Notes under the pieces: model-generated
What the model was told of the DNA's origin: nothing
What the model saw: the letters and a program-made list of their open reading frames with translations, nothing else
Databases searched by the model: none
Shown: positions 45,070 to 53,953 of the stretch, piece by piece
Position numbering within the stretch: the stretch's first letter is position 1
How the letters are laid out: every line of letters starts with the position of its first letter
Program-made: the position numbers and the translations under genes
Assembly (NCBI RefSeq): GCF_036244895.1
Contig: NZ_BQKE01000005.1
Span: 310,001 to 374,000, forward strand
Length of the DNA stretch: 64,000 nt
Direction: 5' to 3'
From: Persicobacter diffluens
GTDB taxonomy: Bacteria; Bacteroidota; Bacteroidia; Cytophagales; Cyclobacteriaceae

Positions 45070-45209
45070 TTTTTTGATGGGAGCGAATACAGGAGCCTAC
45101 GAGCAAAGCATGTTGTGCATCCGGGAGGTTAAGGGTAGTGGTGCATCGATGATAAAAGCGATTTCCTTGAAAAATATTTATATTGCATGAAAATCGCACA
45201 AGCAGCATC

Positions 45210-46895
45210 ATGAAACACATCCTTATCGGTTCATCGGACTTCAAAGAGCTTATCGAGCAACAGGCATATTATATCGATAAGACCGCTATGATTGAAGGAT
45301 TAATGAGTGATAATCAGGCGAAGGTATCTCTTTTTCCACGTCCCCGCCGTTTTGGGAAGACACTTAACATGAGCATGCTTAGTTATTTTTTCAACATTGA
45401 ACAAGCAGAGGAGAATAGCACGCTATTTGAAGGATTAGCCATTGAGCAGTCCGAGGCATGGAAGCATCAGGGAAAGTATCCAGTGATTTTTTTGAGTTTT
45501 AAGGATTTAAAACAGGCTTCTTTTGAGGGGACAATAAAGAAATTGAGTCGGATGCTTCAAAAGTACGTGTTGGATGAGTTTTCCTATTTGCTGACGTCTG
45601 ATCATTTGGAGGATCACGAACGTGACTATCTGGATCAGCTTAAAAAAGGGCAGTTAGATCGTTATGACCTTGAGGAGTTTTTGGGGGAAGTAGGTAATTT
45701 TTTATATAAATACCATGGGGTGGGCCCGGTCATTCTTATTGATGAATACGATGCGCCTATCCATGCTTCTTATAAAAATGGATATTTGGAGGAAATGATC
45801 TCTTTCATGCGTAATTTCCTCTCGGCAGGCTTTAAGGACAATGAAAACCTGACCAAAGGGGTGATCACGGGTATTCTTCGTGTGGCGAAGGAAAATATCT
45901 TTTCGGGATTAAACAATATTGTTACCTATTCAATTTTGAATCATCAGTTTTCGGACTGTTTTGGCTTGACGCAGGAAGAAGTCGATCAGTTGTTGATGGA
46001 TTCGGGTAGTTCAGCGCGTCGGGAAGAGGTGGCCCACTGGTACAATGGCTATTCCTTTGGCGGGAAAAGCCAAATGTACAACCCTTGGTCAATATTGAAT
46101 TTTGTGGCTCATTTGCAGGATGGATTAATCCCTTACTGGGTGAATACTTCTTCCAACGACCTGATTAAAGAAATATTGCCCAAATCGGATAGGATCACCC
46201 AGGATCTGCTATTTGGACTTTTGGAAGGAAAAACGGTCGAGGCAGAGGTAGAAGACTCCATGGTATTTGAGGAATTGTATGATGGAAAGTCCGAAATGGT
46301 TTTAGGCTTGTTGCTCTTTAGTGGTTATCTGACCACCGCGTCATATTCGGAAACCAGAAAGAAGAAACTGCGCATCCCCAACCTGGAAATTAAGCAGATG
46401 TATCAGCGGATTTTGAAGCACTATCTCGATGCGACTTCGATTAAACAAAACCTGTTGATCGAATCCTTTTTACGTCAGGAACCCGCAACTTTTGCAGATC
46501 TGTTGGAGCGGTTCTTCCTGAATTCTTTTAGCTTTTTTGATTTTGACCATCGGGGAGAATCTCCCGAAAAGATTTATCACGCCTTTATGCTGGGCTTGAT
46601 GGCACATTTGAGCGAAGAATATCATGTTAAATCCAATCGCGAAAGTGGCTTGGGTAGATCGGATATCATTATTTTTCCCAAAGATTACACCAATCCGAAA
46701 GCATGGATTTTAGAGTTTAAAAAGAAGAATCTGGATATTAAACAAAGCCTAGCCGAGTTGGCAGATATCGCTTTGAAGCAAATCAAAACCAAGCAATATT
46801 ACACGGAACTGATCGAGTCAGGTCATACTGAGATATTAGCCATGGGCGTCGCTTTTGATGGGAAAGAAGTTGTTTGTGCCTGGGATAAAAAATGA
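45210..46895 (+). CDS. AAA-ATPase-like / PD-(D/E)XK nuclease-like protein
   Basis: This 561-aa protein belongs to a Bacteroidota-expanded family with an N-terminal P-loop ATPase and a C-terminal restriction-nuclease-like fold. The Walker A region is FPRPRRFGKTLNMSML and Walker B is VILIDEYDAPIHAS. The C-terminal nuclease-like signature is DIIIFPKDYTNPKAWILEFK (D...ExK). I chose ATG 45210 (MKHILIGSSDFKEL) over the earlier GTG/ATG region because family members start just before this motif. The physiological role is unknown; mobile-element, defence and regulatory roles have been considered for the family. It is convergent with a relative at 47016. Confidence 0.85.
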   Translation: MKHILIGSSDFKELIEQQAYYIDKTAMIEGLMSDNQAKVSLFPRPRRFGKTLNMSMLSYFFNIEQAEENSTLFEGLAIEQSEAWKHQGKYPVIFLSFKDLKQASFEGTIKKLSRMLQKYVLDEFSYLLTSDHLEDHERDYLDQLKKGQLDRYDLEEFLGEVGNFLYKYHGVGPVILIDEYDAPIHASYKNGYLEEMISFMRNFLSAGFKDNENLTKGVITGILRVAKENIFSGLNNIVTYSILNHQFSDCFGLTQEEVDQLLMDSGSSARREEVAHWYNGYSFGGKSQMYNPWSILNFVAHLQDGLIPYWVNTSSNDLIKEILPKSDRITQDLLFGLLEGKTVEAEVEDSMVFEELYDGKSEMVLGLLLFSGYLTTASYSETRKKKLRIPNLEIKQMYQRILKHYLDATSIKQNLLIESFLRQEPATFADLLERFFLNSFSFFDFDHRGESPEKIYHAFMLGLMAHLSEEYHVKSNRESGLGRSDIIIFPKDYTNPKAWILEFKKKNLDIKQSLAELADIALKQIKTKQYYTELIESGHTEILAMGVAFDGKEVVCAWDKK

Positions 46896-47015
46896 CGGAT
46901 TGTTGGCTATCATGAGAAGGATGTTAAAGAAAGGGTGATCATTTTCGATAGGTGAAAGATCAACCTACTTCAATGGGGTTATCTCTGTTATCGCAAGGCT
47001 TTATTCTTGGTTACA

Positions 47016-48605
47016 TTAAATAGTCTCATCCACCTCAAACCAATCCAAATTACGCTCCTGCTCATTGAAGTGCATACCGATCAAAATGATTTTTCGCCCA
47101 TCATTTAAATAGGGGCTATAGTATTTTTTCTCGTGGATCTGATGGATGGCTTCTCCTTTTTTGTTGTTCTCAGGCTTCGGGGCATTTACCTTGAATTCAA
47201 CCACATAAATATGGGTGGGTGTTTCCAAGATCATATCAATGCGTCCCTTGGAAGTGGATTCTTCAGTGCGGCATTTTAGCCCAAGTCCTGCCAAAAAGCT
47301 GAACATCACCGAAGCATAGTAGCCTTCATATTTTTGGATGTTGCTTTGCACATAGTTGTTGAATGGAATGGCTGAAAACATCGCCCGAACACTTGCCTCA
47401 AATTGACTTAGGTCATTTTTGTATAGGCTTCGGATGGCATCATTTCTTTTCAATAGGCGATTGGATTCTACCGTCGTCAGACTCATCAGAAAAAGCATGT
47501 TAAGGGTCATCTGAACCTCTCTGTTCGGGGTCGATAGTACATAGCTTTTCCCGCCGTATGGCTCTTGAATGACTTCAGTAATCGTCAGATAACCCGCTTG
47601 CCAAAGCAATGAAACCAAATTTAGATTCGATAATGAAAACTGCTTCAGCTCCTGAGATGAAAGCTCCAGATTATCAAGTTCATAAGTTTCATAAACTCCC
47701 TTCTCGAACATTTTAATTAAGAAATTAGGCTGTCCTGAGTCCCACCAATAATTGTCAAACGCACCATTTTCACTAAGGAACAACAATATGTCGAAAGGAT
47801 TGTAAACTGACTCTCCGAGGAAATTATAGCCATTGTACCATGCTTTTACCTCTTCCATATCGAGATGATCGAAGAAGTCCCCAAAACATGAATCCAACTC
47901 ATTTTGTGTAAAACCGCAGATTGCTCCGTATTGAGGGCTCAGCGTAATGTCTTTAAAATTATTAGCCCCACTGAACAGTCCAACTCCTGTGAATTTGGTA
48001 ATGCCTGTCATGAAACAAAAACGGGTGTATTGATCCGATGCCTTGATAGCCGAATAGAACCCTCGCAAAACATCCAAAGATTCAGAAGCTAATTGGTCAT
48101 CATTGGATAGCGTATCTTGCACGGGTTTGTCATATTCATCAATGAGGATGACCACCTTGGTATTGTACTTTTCATACAGCCTTTGAATCAGCTCTGATAG
48201 CTGTGGGCCATGGCCTAATTTTTTGAAAGTCTCAAAGGCCAGCTCATGCTTATGGCAGTTGTCAATCAGACTATTGGTTAAATGGTTTTCTAAGTCCTCA
48301 ACCGATTTGTAATTCACCCCGCTCAAGTCGATCCGAACCACAGGATAACTTTGCGCCCAATCCCATTTGTCATAAATATATAAGCCTTCGAACAGTTCTT
48401 GCTTTCCTTCAAAAAGTGCATTCAAGGTTGAACAAAGCATGGATTTTCCGAAACGGCGCGGACGTGACAGGAAGTAATAACCTTTGGGCAAAGCAACCAT
48501 ATTATGGATATGTTGAGTTTTATCAACATAAACATAATTCGCTTCCTTGATGCGGAGGTCTTCAAACGTCTGTATTCCGATCGGTAATGCTTTTCTTTGG
48601 TTCAT
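47016..48605 (-). CDS. AAA-ATPase-like / PD-(D/E)XK nuclease-like protein
   Basis: This second member of the same family has 529 aa from ATG 48605 (MNQRKALPIGIQTFEDLR); a TTG at 48617 is less likely. Walker A is SRPRRFGKSMLCSTL and Walker B VVILIDEYDKPVQDT. The C-terminal nuclease-like signature is GRIDMILETPTHIYVVEFKV. The sequence differs widely from the plus-strand relative, so these are separate family members and not a recent duplication. The start lies near an F2 copy (48725-48879). The function is unknown. Confidence 0.85.
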   Translation of the reverse strand: MNQRKALPIGIQTFEDLRIKEANYVYVDKTQHIHNMVALPKGYYFLSRPRRFGKSMLCSTLNALFEGKQELFEGLYIYDKWDWAQSYPVVRIDLSGVNYKSVEDLENHLTNSLIDNCHKHELAFETFKKLGHGPQLSELIQRLYEKYNTKVVILIDEYDKPVQDTLSNDDQLASESLDVLRGFYSAIKASDQYTRFCFMTGITKFTGVGLFSGANNFKDITLSPQYGAICGFTQNELDSCFGDFFDHLDMEEVKAWYNGYNFLGESVYNPFDILLFLSENGAFDNYWWDSGQPNFLIKMFEKGVYETYELDNLELSSQELKQFSLSNLNLVSLLWQAGYLTITEVIQEPYGGKSYVLSTPNREVQMTLNMLFLMSLTTVESNRLLKRNDAIRSLYKNDLSQFEASVRAMFSAIPFNNYVQSNIQKYEGYYASVMFSFLAGLGLKCRTEESTSKGRIDMILETPTHIYVVEFKVNAPKPENNKKGEAIHQIHEKKYYSPYLNDGRKIILIGMHFNEQERNLDWFEVDETI

Positions 48606-48724
48606 GGGATTATCCAAATTTTGAATTGGTGGTTAAAGATACTGATTTTTTAGGAAAGGGGGGTGAAATGTGGATAAGCTTATTTTGGTGGTTAAACTTG
48701 GTTGCACTTTTTATTTCCACCAAA

Positions 48725-48879
48725 GCGCGTTGAAAAGCACACCATCCGGCTGTAAATTCGAATTATTGGAAGCGATTTCGGATAATTCCTCCTCAATAGC
48801 GATGTTATTCTCTCAAAATAATCCGGTATCCTTTCTGCAAGACTTTAAATTTTTGCTGCGAATTATGGCTGTTAATCAC
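48725..48879 (-). repeat. F2 dispersed repeat, minus orientation
   Basis: Read on the plus strand it begins GCGCGTTGAAAAGCACACCA then TCCGGCTGTAAATTCGAATT, the reverse complement of the F2 right end. It continues with ATTGGAAGCGATTT and GCGAATTATGGCTGTTAA near the other end. Confidence 0.7.
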
Positions 48880-49010
48880 GGTCTTGGTCATCGCTGAGCT
48901 TTTTGCTTCGCTGCTCAATTGCCTCTAGTTAGCCAGGGTGGATTTCTTTCTCTGCTGATATGAAAAGAGTTAGTCAATGAACAGTGTAATTTTTTCAGAA
49001 ACCCAGGGGG

Positions 49011-49233
49011 CTTAGCCCGGATAGGCATGTTGGAATCCTTCTTTAATGTACAAGGATGAGAAATGAAGTATAGTTTTCTATATCTTATTTTTCAAACGAA
49101 ACAGGTGAATGAGGAGAGCAAGCTTAACCAATTTTGGGCTAATGGAAAATTAGGAAACACAGTATTTACAAATCTAAATAAATAAAGTCACGGAAAGTAA
49201 CGGGATGTATCTAGCCATGAATAATTCGGCTTA
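49011..49233 (+). repeat. F1 dispersed repeat, copy 6
   Basis: It begins CTTAGCCCGGATAGGCATG and ends TGAATAATTCGGCTTAG. The conserved AACGAAACAGGTGAATGAGG and CCAATTTTGGGC blocks are present. The internal hairpin is less clear than in copy 5. Confidence 0.7.
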
Positions 49234-49299
49234 GATCAATTTTGATAGGTAAGTGTAGGGCAAAAGTAACTGGAGTAATCCAATGACTTTCTCAAGGAA

Positions 49300-49313
49300 G
49301 TTGTCTAGACAAC
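49300..49313 (+). promoter_or_regulatory. Probable GntR (HutC-type) operator
   Basis: GTTGTCTAGACAAC is a perfect 14-bp palindrome 26 bp before the GntR start. The core TTGTCTAGACAA matches the GTCTAGAC-centred sites known for HutC-type GntR regulators such as NagR and DasR. A possible -7 box (TACATTAG) follows at about 49324, so binding would block the promoter. This is autoregulation by inference. Confidence 0.65.
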
Positions 49314-49338
49314 TTTTTTGTTGTACATTAGTTTCATC

Positions 49339-50052
49339 ATGGAACAAGCCAAACAATATACAAGTGAGTTAATTACAAAGGACCTGTCTCGGCAGATCAC
49401 CGAGAAGCAGTTTGAAATCGGTGCGCACTTACCGACGGAAAAGGAGCTGTGTGAACAGTATCAATGCAGCAGGATGACGGTCAGAAGGGCGCTACAAACG
49501 CTGACGGATCAGGGCTTGATTGTTCGGCACAGAGGAAAAAGGAGCAAGGTGGTTCGTAATCGAAAAACGGTGGGCTTGCTTTCGCTTCAGGGCTTCAGTG
49601 AGTTGTCCAAGAAGTTGAATGTAGATCAATGGACGGACTTGCTTTCAGCGACTCAGTGGGTAGAGATTCCCGCAGATTTGAAAACGCTCTTTGAGGAGGC
49701 GAATGAGTTCGATTCGGTCATCGGTGTTTTCCGAAAGCGGGGAATGGATAAGGAAGCGGTCATGATTGAGCATACTTATATTGCTGGCATGGAAATGACC
49801 GAGGCAGATATTCCTGATTTTTCAACCACTTCTATTTTCCAGTTTTTGGATCATGCTTGTGGGGTGGAAATCATGAAGGTCAATCAGGCTTTTCAGGCGA
49901 TTGCTTGTACTGCCGAGATCGCCGCGCACCTTGAGGTTTCGGTCGGTTTTCCCATCCTTCGGGTAGATCGGGTGTTGCACACCAATGACCCCAATGTGGT
50001 GCTTTTCTCTACGGTGTATTGTAAAACGGAACATTTTTTAATTTCTGTATAA
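49339..50052 (+). CDS. GntR-family transcriptional regulator with UTRA domain
   Basis: This 237-aa repressor is likely to control the operon it heads. The N-terminal winged helix is seen in GAHLPTEKELCEQYQCSRMT and VRRALQTLTDQGLIVRHRGK. The C-terminal UTRA-type ligand domain follows, with sugar- or amino-sugar-phosphate binders in the family (FRKRGMDKEAVMIEHTYIA, FPILRVDRVLHTND). I chose ATG 49339 (MEQAKQYTSEL); an upstream TTG at 49318 is unlikely. The palindromic operator lies 26 bp upstream. Its stop overlaps the SDR start (TAATGA). Confidence 0.9.
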   Translation: MEQAKQYTSELITKDLSRQITEKQFEIGAHLPTEKELCEQYQCSRMTVRRALQTLTDQGLIVRHRGKRSKVVRNRKTVGLLSLQGFSELSKKLNVDQWTDLLSATQWVEIPADLKTLFEEANEFDSVIGVFRKRGMDKEAVMIEHTYIAGMEMTEADIPDFSTTSIFQFLDHACGVEIMKVNQAFQAIACTAEIAAHLEVSVGFPILRVDRVLHTNDPNVVLFSTVYCKTEHFLISV

Positions 50053-50834
50053 TGATAAAATCTAACCACTATTTGATTGTTGGCGGCAGTACGGGAATGG
50101 GATTTTCCGCCGCAGAAGCTCTGGTAAATGCGGGGGCAAAAGTGATGATTATCGGTAGAAATCAGGATACTGTTGAAGCTGCACAGCGTGCACTTGGCGA
50201 ATCGTGTATGGGGCATGTCGGGGATGCTTGTCAAGCCGAAACGATTGAAGCAGCGATCGAAATAATGCACCATCATTGGGGCAGGATCGACGGGCTGTAC
50301 CATGTGGCGGGAGGCAGTGGCAGACGCTTCGGTGATGGCCCCTTGCATGAGATGACGCATGAGGGCTGGAACAAGACTTTTGAGCTTAACCTCACCAGCA
50401 TCATGCTTTCCAATCGGGCGATTATCCGATACTTTTTGAAGCACGGCATTGCAGGCAAAATCCTGAATATGGGTTCAGTACTCGGCTTTTCTCCGAGCCC
50501 TGCCTATTTCACCACCCATGCCTATGCGGCGACCAAGTCTGCCATCATCGGTTTCAGTAAAAGTATTGCGGCACATTATGCCAAGGATGGTATTCAGGTC
50601 AATGTGATTGCGCCTGCACTGGTGGAAACCCCCATGGCACAGCGTGCAAAGGAGGATGACCAAATTCAAGCTTTCATTAAAACGAAGCAGCCTTTGGACG
50701 GTGGAAGAATGGGGATTGACAAGGATTTGAATGATGCCGTAAAGATGTTTCTTTCGACGGACAATAATTTTATGACTGGGCAGGTACTCGCTGTTGATGG
50801 CGGATGGTGTTTGTCTGAAGGTCAATATGCATAG
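50052..50834 (+). CDS. SDR-family oxidoreductase
   Basis: This is a predicted NAD(P)-dependent sugar or polyol dehydrogenase of 260 aa. The coenzyme motif is GGSTGMGFSAAEAL, and the catalytic residues are Ser142 (MGSVLGFS), Tyr158 and Lys162 (YAATKSAIIGFS). The C-terminal TGQVLAVDGGWCLSEG is typical. It overlaps gntR by 1 bp and is followed by the ROK kinase gene after 62 bp. The reaction is probably oxidation of a sugar hydroxyl in the first steps of the pathway. The order of steps is not determined. Confidence 0.85.
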   Translation: MIKSNHYLIVGGSTGMGFSAAEALVNAGAKVMIIGRNQDTVEAAQRALGESCMGHVGDACQAETIEAAIEIMHHHWGRIDGLYHVAGGSGRRFGDGPLHEMTHEGWNKTFELNLTSIMLSNRAIIRYFLKHGIAGKILNMGSVLGFSPSPAYFTTHAYAATKSAIIGFSKSIAAHYAKDGIQVNVIAPALVETPMAQRAKEDDQIQAFIKTKQPLDGGRMGIDKDLNDAVKMFLSTDNNFMTGQVLAVDGGWCLSEGQYA

Positions 50835-50896
50835 ATTTTTTGAGGGGTAAGTTTCGAGGGGCAGGCAGATTACTTTTTAACTCTAAATGCGTGCTT

Positions 50897-51784
50897 ATGG
50901 AATATTATCATGGAATAGATATTGGTGGAACCTATATCAAATCGGTGGTGCTTGACGGTAACCAACAGGTGGTGCATCAGTCCAAGTATCCTACCAAAGA
51001 CGACTGGCAATCGGCAATTGAAAAGACTGTTGGGCAGGTTCAACAACGGTTCGGGACTCATGCGCTGGGCATTGCCGCTCCTGGGCTTGTCAATAAAGAA
51101 AATGATCAGATTGTCTGCCTGCCTGAGCGGCTCGCAGGAATTATGGGGCTGGATTGGCGTTCCTTTTTGGGCATGGATCAGGTGTTTGTTTTGAATGATG
51201 CGCATGCGGCAACGATGGCTGAATATGAGTGTCATTTTCGGGATAAATACGAACACCTTTTATTGCTCACTTTGGGTACGGGTGTTGGTGGGGGCGTGAT
51301 CATCAACGGGCAGTTGTATCAGGGAGCACAACAGCGGGCGGGTCATTTGGGGCATACCCCCCTGCAGATGAATCTGGGAAAAACCATGACCCAAATGCCA
51401 GGTAGTCTGGAATGGCACCTCGGCAATTTTTCAGCTACCGAGCGTAGCGATGGTGTTTTTGCGGATAACCTCAAGATCCTGCAGGCCTATCGATCGGGTC
51501 AGCCTTTTGGGCAGTTGCTATGGCTCAAAATGATGGAGGCATTGGCCGTGGGCATAAGCGGCCTGATCAATGCTTTTGCTCCTGAGGCGGTTGTACTCGC
51601 AGGCGGTTTGACACTTGCCAAAGCAGACCTTTTTACTCCCCTCAATAACTTCATGACACAATATGAGTGGTGCCCCAATGGGCAATCTACTCCCATCGTA
51701 CCCGCAGGATTTGATGATTTTGCGGGAGCCATTGGAGCCGCTCTTTTTGCCAATAAACAAATTTGTATTCCAAACTTACCTTAA
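50897..51784 (+). CDS. ROK-family sugar kinase-like protein lacking the zinc motif
   Basis: This 295-aa ROK protein would phosphorylate a hexose or related sugar with ATP. The N-terminal phosphate-binding motif is GIDIGGTYIKSVVLDGNQQV and the glycine-rich loop LLTLGTGVGGGVIINGQLY. The usual zinc-binding motif CxCGxxGCxE is replaced by MPGSLEWHLGNFSATE, with no cysteine pair. Some characterised ROK proteins also lack zinc, so activity is still possible. ATG 50897 is preferred over upstream start-like codons. The stop is 2 bp before the SIS gene. Confidence 0.8.
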   Translation: MEYYHGIDIGGTYIKSVVLDGNQQVVHQSKYPTKDDWQSAIEKTVGQVQQRFGTHALGIAAPGLVNKENDQIVCLPERLAGIMGLDWRSFLGMDQVFVLNDAHAATMAEYECHFRDKYEHLLLLTLGTGVGGGVIINGQLYQGAQQRAGHLGHTPLQMNLGKTMTQMPGSLEWHLGNFSATERSDGVFADNLKILQAYRSGQPFGQLLWLKMMEALAVGISGLINAFAPEAVVLAGGLTLAKADLFTPLNNFMTQYEWCPNGQSTPIVPAGFDDFAGAIGAALFANKQICIPNLP

Positions 51785-51786
51785 AG

Positions 51787-52581
51787 ATGAATTATACTGA
51801 AAAATACCTTGAGCAAATGGACCGCATCCGTCAGGTGGTGAGCCAACAGTCCGACACGATCAAGGAAGTAGCGGAACTCTTTGCTAAGAGCATCGCGACC
51901 GATCACATGGTGCATCTGTTTGGATCGGGTCACTCCCGCATGATGGTGGAAGAAATGTGGCCTCGCTATGGCTCCTTTCCTGGTTTCAACCCCATTGTTG
52001 AGCTCTCGCTTTCTTTTCATAACCTCGTCATCGGTGCCAATGGGCAACGACAGGCGATGTTTTTGGAGAATGTTCCTGGATTGGCAGATCGCATTTTGCG
52101 GAATTTTGACCTTTCGGATCAGGATGCTGCCCTGGTAGTTTCCTCAAGTGGTTGCAATGTGGCGCCAATTGAGATGGCGGAAGGTTTTAAAAAGAAAGGA
52201 TTGAAGGTCGTGACTCTGGTTTCTATGGAACATCTTCAAGGTTCAGATTCCAAAGATTCGAGGGGTAAAAAGCTGACGGATTTTGCTGATCTGGTGCTGG
52301 ACACGGGTGCACCACTCGGAGATGCGATGATCAGAATCGAGGGCATGGATACGCCCGTGGCGCCTGGAAGTACCCTCGGAGGCGTGGCTTTGATCAACTG
52401 CATCAAGGCGGAAACCGCGGCACTGTTGCATCAGATGGGGCATACGCCCAAGGTGTTGAGCAGTGGTAAGATTGTCGGGCAGCAACGTGCCACGGAACTT
52501 TTTGAATCGGCTTATGATCAGCATGCCCGATTGATTGCCAAGCAATACCAAAATATAGGAGCCGATGAAACCGTTGTATAA
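51787..52581 (+). CDS. SIS-domain sugar isomerase-like protein
   Basis: This 264-aa protein has one SIS (phosphosugar isomerase) domain of the UPF0309 type. Visible parts are MVHLFGSGHSRMMVEEMWPR, DAALVVSSSGCNVAPIEMA and GMDTPVAPGSTLGGVALINC. Related proteins isomerise or deaminate phosphosugars, or sense them. ATG 51787 (MNYTEKYLEQMD) is chosen over the upstream in-frame codon at 51763, which lies inside the kinase gene. The 3' end overlaps the FAD oxidoreductase start by 17 bp, so the operon is coupled. Confidence 0.85.
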   Translation: MNYTEKYLEQMDRIRQVVSQQSDTIKEVAELFAKSIATDHMVHLFGSGHSRMMVEEMWPRYGSFPGFNPIVELSLSFHNLVIGANGQRQAMFLENVPGLADRILRNFDLSDQDAALVVSSSGCNVAPIEMAEGFKKKGLKVVTLVSMEHLQGSDSKDSRGKKLTDFADLVLDTGAPLGDAMIRIEGMDTPVAPGSTLGGVALINCIKAETAALLHQMGHTPKVLSSGKIVGQQRATELFESAYDQHARLIAKQYQNIGADETVV

Positions 52582-53953
52582 TATCCATCGCTCATCTGCC
52601 AACCGAAAATTCACCGACATCCTCGTCATAGGTAGTGGGTCGGCGGGAGCCGTAGCGTCAATTGCGGCGGCGCAATCCGATTATAAGGTGATGCTTGTCG
52701 AGCGGCTGGGCTTTGCGGGGGGAACTTCGACCCAAATGCTGGATACCTTCTATGGTTTTTTTACACCTGGGGAAAGTCCTTGGAAGATTGTCGGAGGCAT
52801 ACCCGACTGGGTGGTTAATCGCCTGATTGAAAGTGGGGATATTTTCCTTCGACCCAACACCTATGGTGCAGGTACGGGAGTCAATTATAATCCTGAACGG
52901 CTGAAAAGGGTCTGGGATGAGCTGTTTTTGAGTCATGGGGTGGACGTGATTTATCACAGCACCCTGATTGGCGTTGAGCCTTATGGTGAGCAGCAAAAAT
53001 GCCTGTTTTTTCATAAGGGAGTGGGTGTTTTTGAGGTGATCTGTAAACGTGTGATTGATGCTTCGGGCGATGCTGATTATTGCCACTGGAAGGGGCATGA
53101 TTATGAGAAAGCGGGAGAGCAGGAAGTTGCCCAAAGCATGACAACCACTTTTCGAATGGCGAATGTGGACTTGCGGAAGTTTGAAGAAGCGGGTGGCAAG
53201 AAAATGCTGAAAGAAAAGATGCACTTGGCAGTGGAAAGCGGAAAACACCCTTTGCCACGAAAAGAAGGTTCTGCACATGAGATGAATGTCATGGGGTGTG
53301 TCTCAACCGTTGCAGTTAAGGTCGCAGGGCATGATGCGCTCGATCCGCAAAGTCTGACCCTTGCCGAAATCGAGGGGCGTCGTCAGGCATTTATTTTTGA
53401 GGCTTTTTTCCGTGATATGGTCCCTGGCTACGAGCATTCAAAAATCATCGGGCTGTCCACACAGATAGGCGTTCGGGAAACCCGTCGGGTGTATGGAAAA
53501 TATCGCCTGAGCATGGATGATTTTGATCAAAGAAGGCAATTTGAGGATCAGATTCTGATCTGTGGTGCACCTGTCGAGGACCATCGATCAACCCCCGATG
53601 GAGGTTCTGAAACCTTCTGGAAATACATTCCCGATCAGGGGACTTACGGCATTCCCTATGGTTGTATTGTCCCTGAAAAAAGTCAAACCGATTGGGTGGT
53701 GGGGCGTTGTTTTTCGGCTACCCATCAGGCACATGCCTCTTGCCGATCCATGGGGCAGACCATGTCGATGGGGCAGGCAGCAGGACTCTCGGCCGTGCTG
53801 TCGCTTGAACAGGATTGTGGGGCGTGGGACATCAACCGAGGAACGCTTTGTGATCGCCTGTTGAAGCTTGGGGCAGTCCTTGAAAGCCCCTCTGAGATTG
53901 CACAAACCGACCGAAATGCATGGACAAAAAATAAAGTGAGCTATGAAAAATAA
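52565..53953 (+). CDS. FAD-dependent oxidoreductase (FAD_oxidored type)
   Basis: This 462-aa flavoprotein has an N-terminal ADP-binding fold (DILVIGSGSAGAVASIAAAQ), the ERLGFAGGTSTQMLDTFYGF segment of the FAD_oxidored family, and a C-terminal motif (VVGRCFSATHQAHASCRSMG). Family members are found in sugar and ring-degradation clusters in many Bacteroidota. No signal peptide is present. The partner electron acceptor is unknown. It overlaps its neighbours on both sides (17 bp with SIS, 11 bp with the phosphotriesterase homologue). Confidence 0.85.
   Translation: MKPLYNIHRSSANRKFTDILVIGSGSAGAVASIAAAQSDYKVMLVERLGFAGGTSTQMLDTFYGFFTPGESPWKIVGGIPDWVVNRLIESGDIFLRPNTYGAGTGVNYNPERLKRVWDELFLSHGVDVIYHSTLIGVEPYGEQQKCLFFHKGVGVFEVICKRVIDASGDADYCHWKGHDYEKAGEQEVAQSMTTTFRMANVDLRKFEEAGGKKMLKEKMHLAVESGKHPLPRKEGSAHEMNVMGCVSTVAVKVAGHDALDPQSLTLAEIEGRRQAFIFEAFFRDMVPGYEHSKIIGLSTQIGVRETRRVYGKYRLSMDDFDQRRQFEDQILICGAPVEDHRSTPDGGSETFWKYIPDQGTYGIPYGCIVPEKSQTDWVVGRCFSATHQAHASCRSMGQTMSMGQAAGLSAVLSLEQDCGAWDINRGTLCDRLLKLGAVLESPSEIAQTDRNAWTKNKVSYEK

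Larger units (their letters stand above)
48606..49338. other. Intergenic region with F2, F1 and the GntR operator
   Basis: This divergent gap holds F2 copy (48725-48879, minus orientation), F1 copy 6 (49011-49233) and the palindrome GTTGTCTAGACAAC (49300-49313) just before gntR. No gene is supported. Confidence 0.6.
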
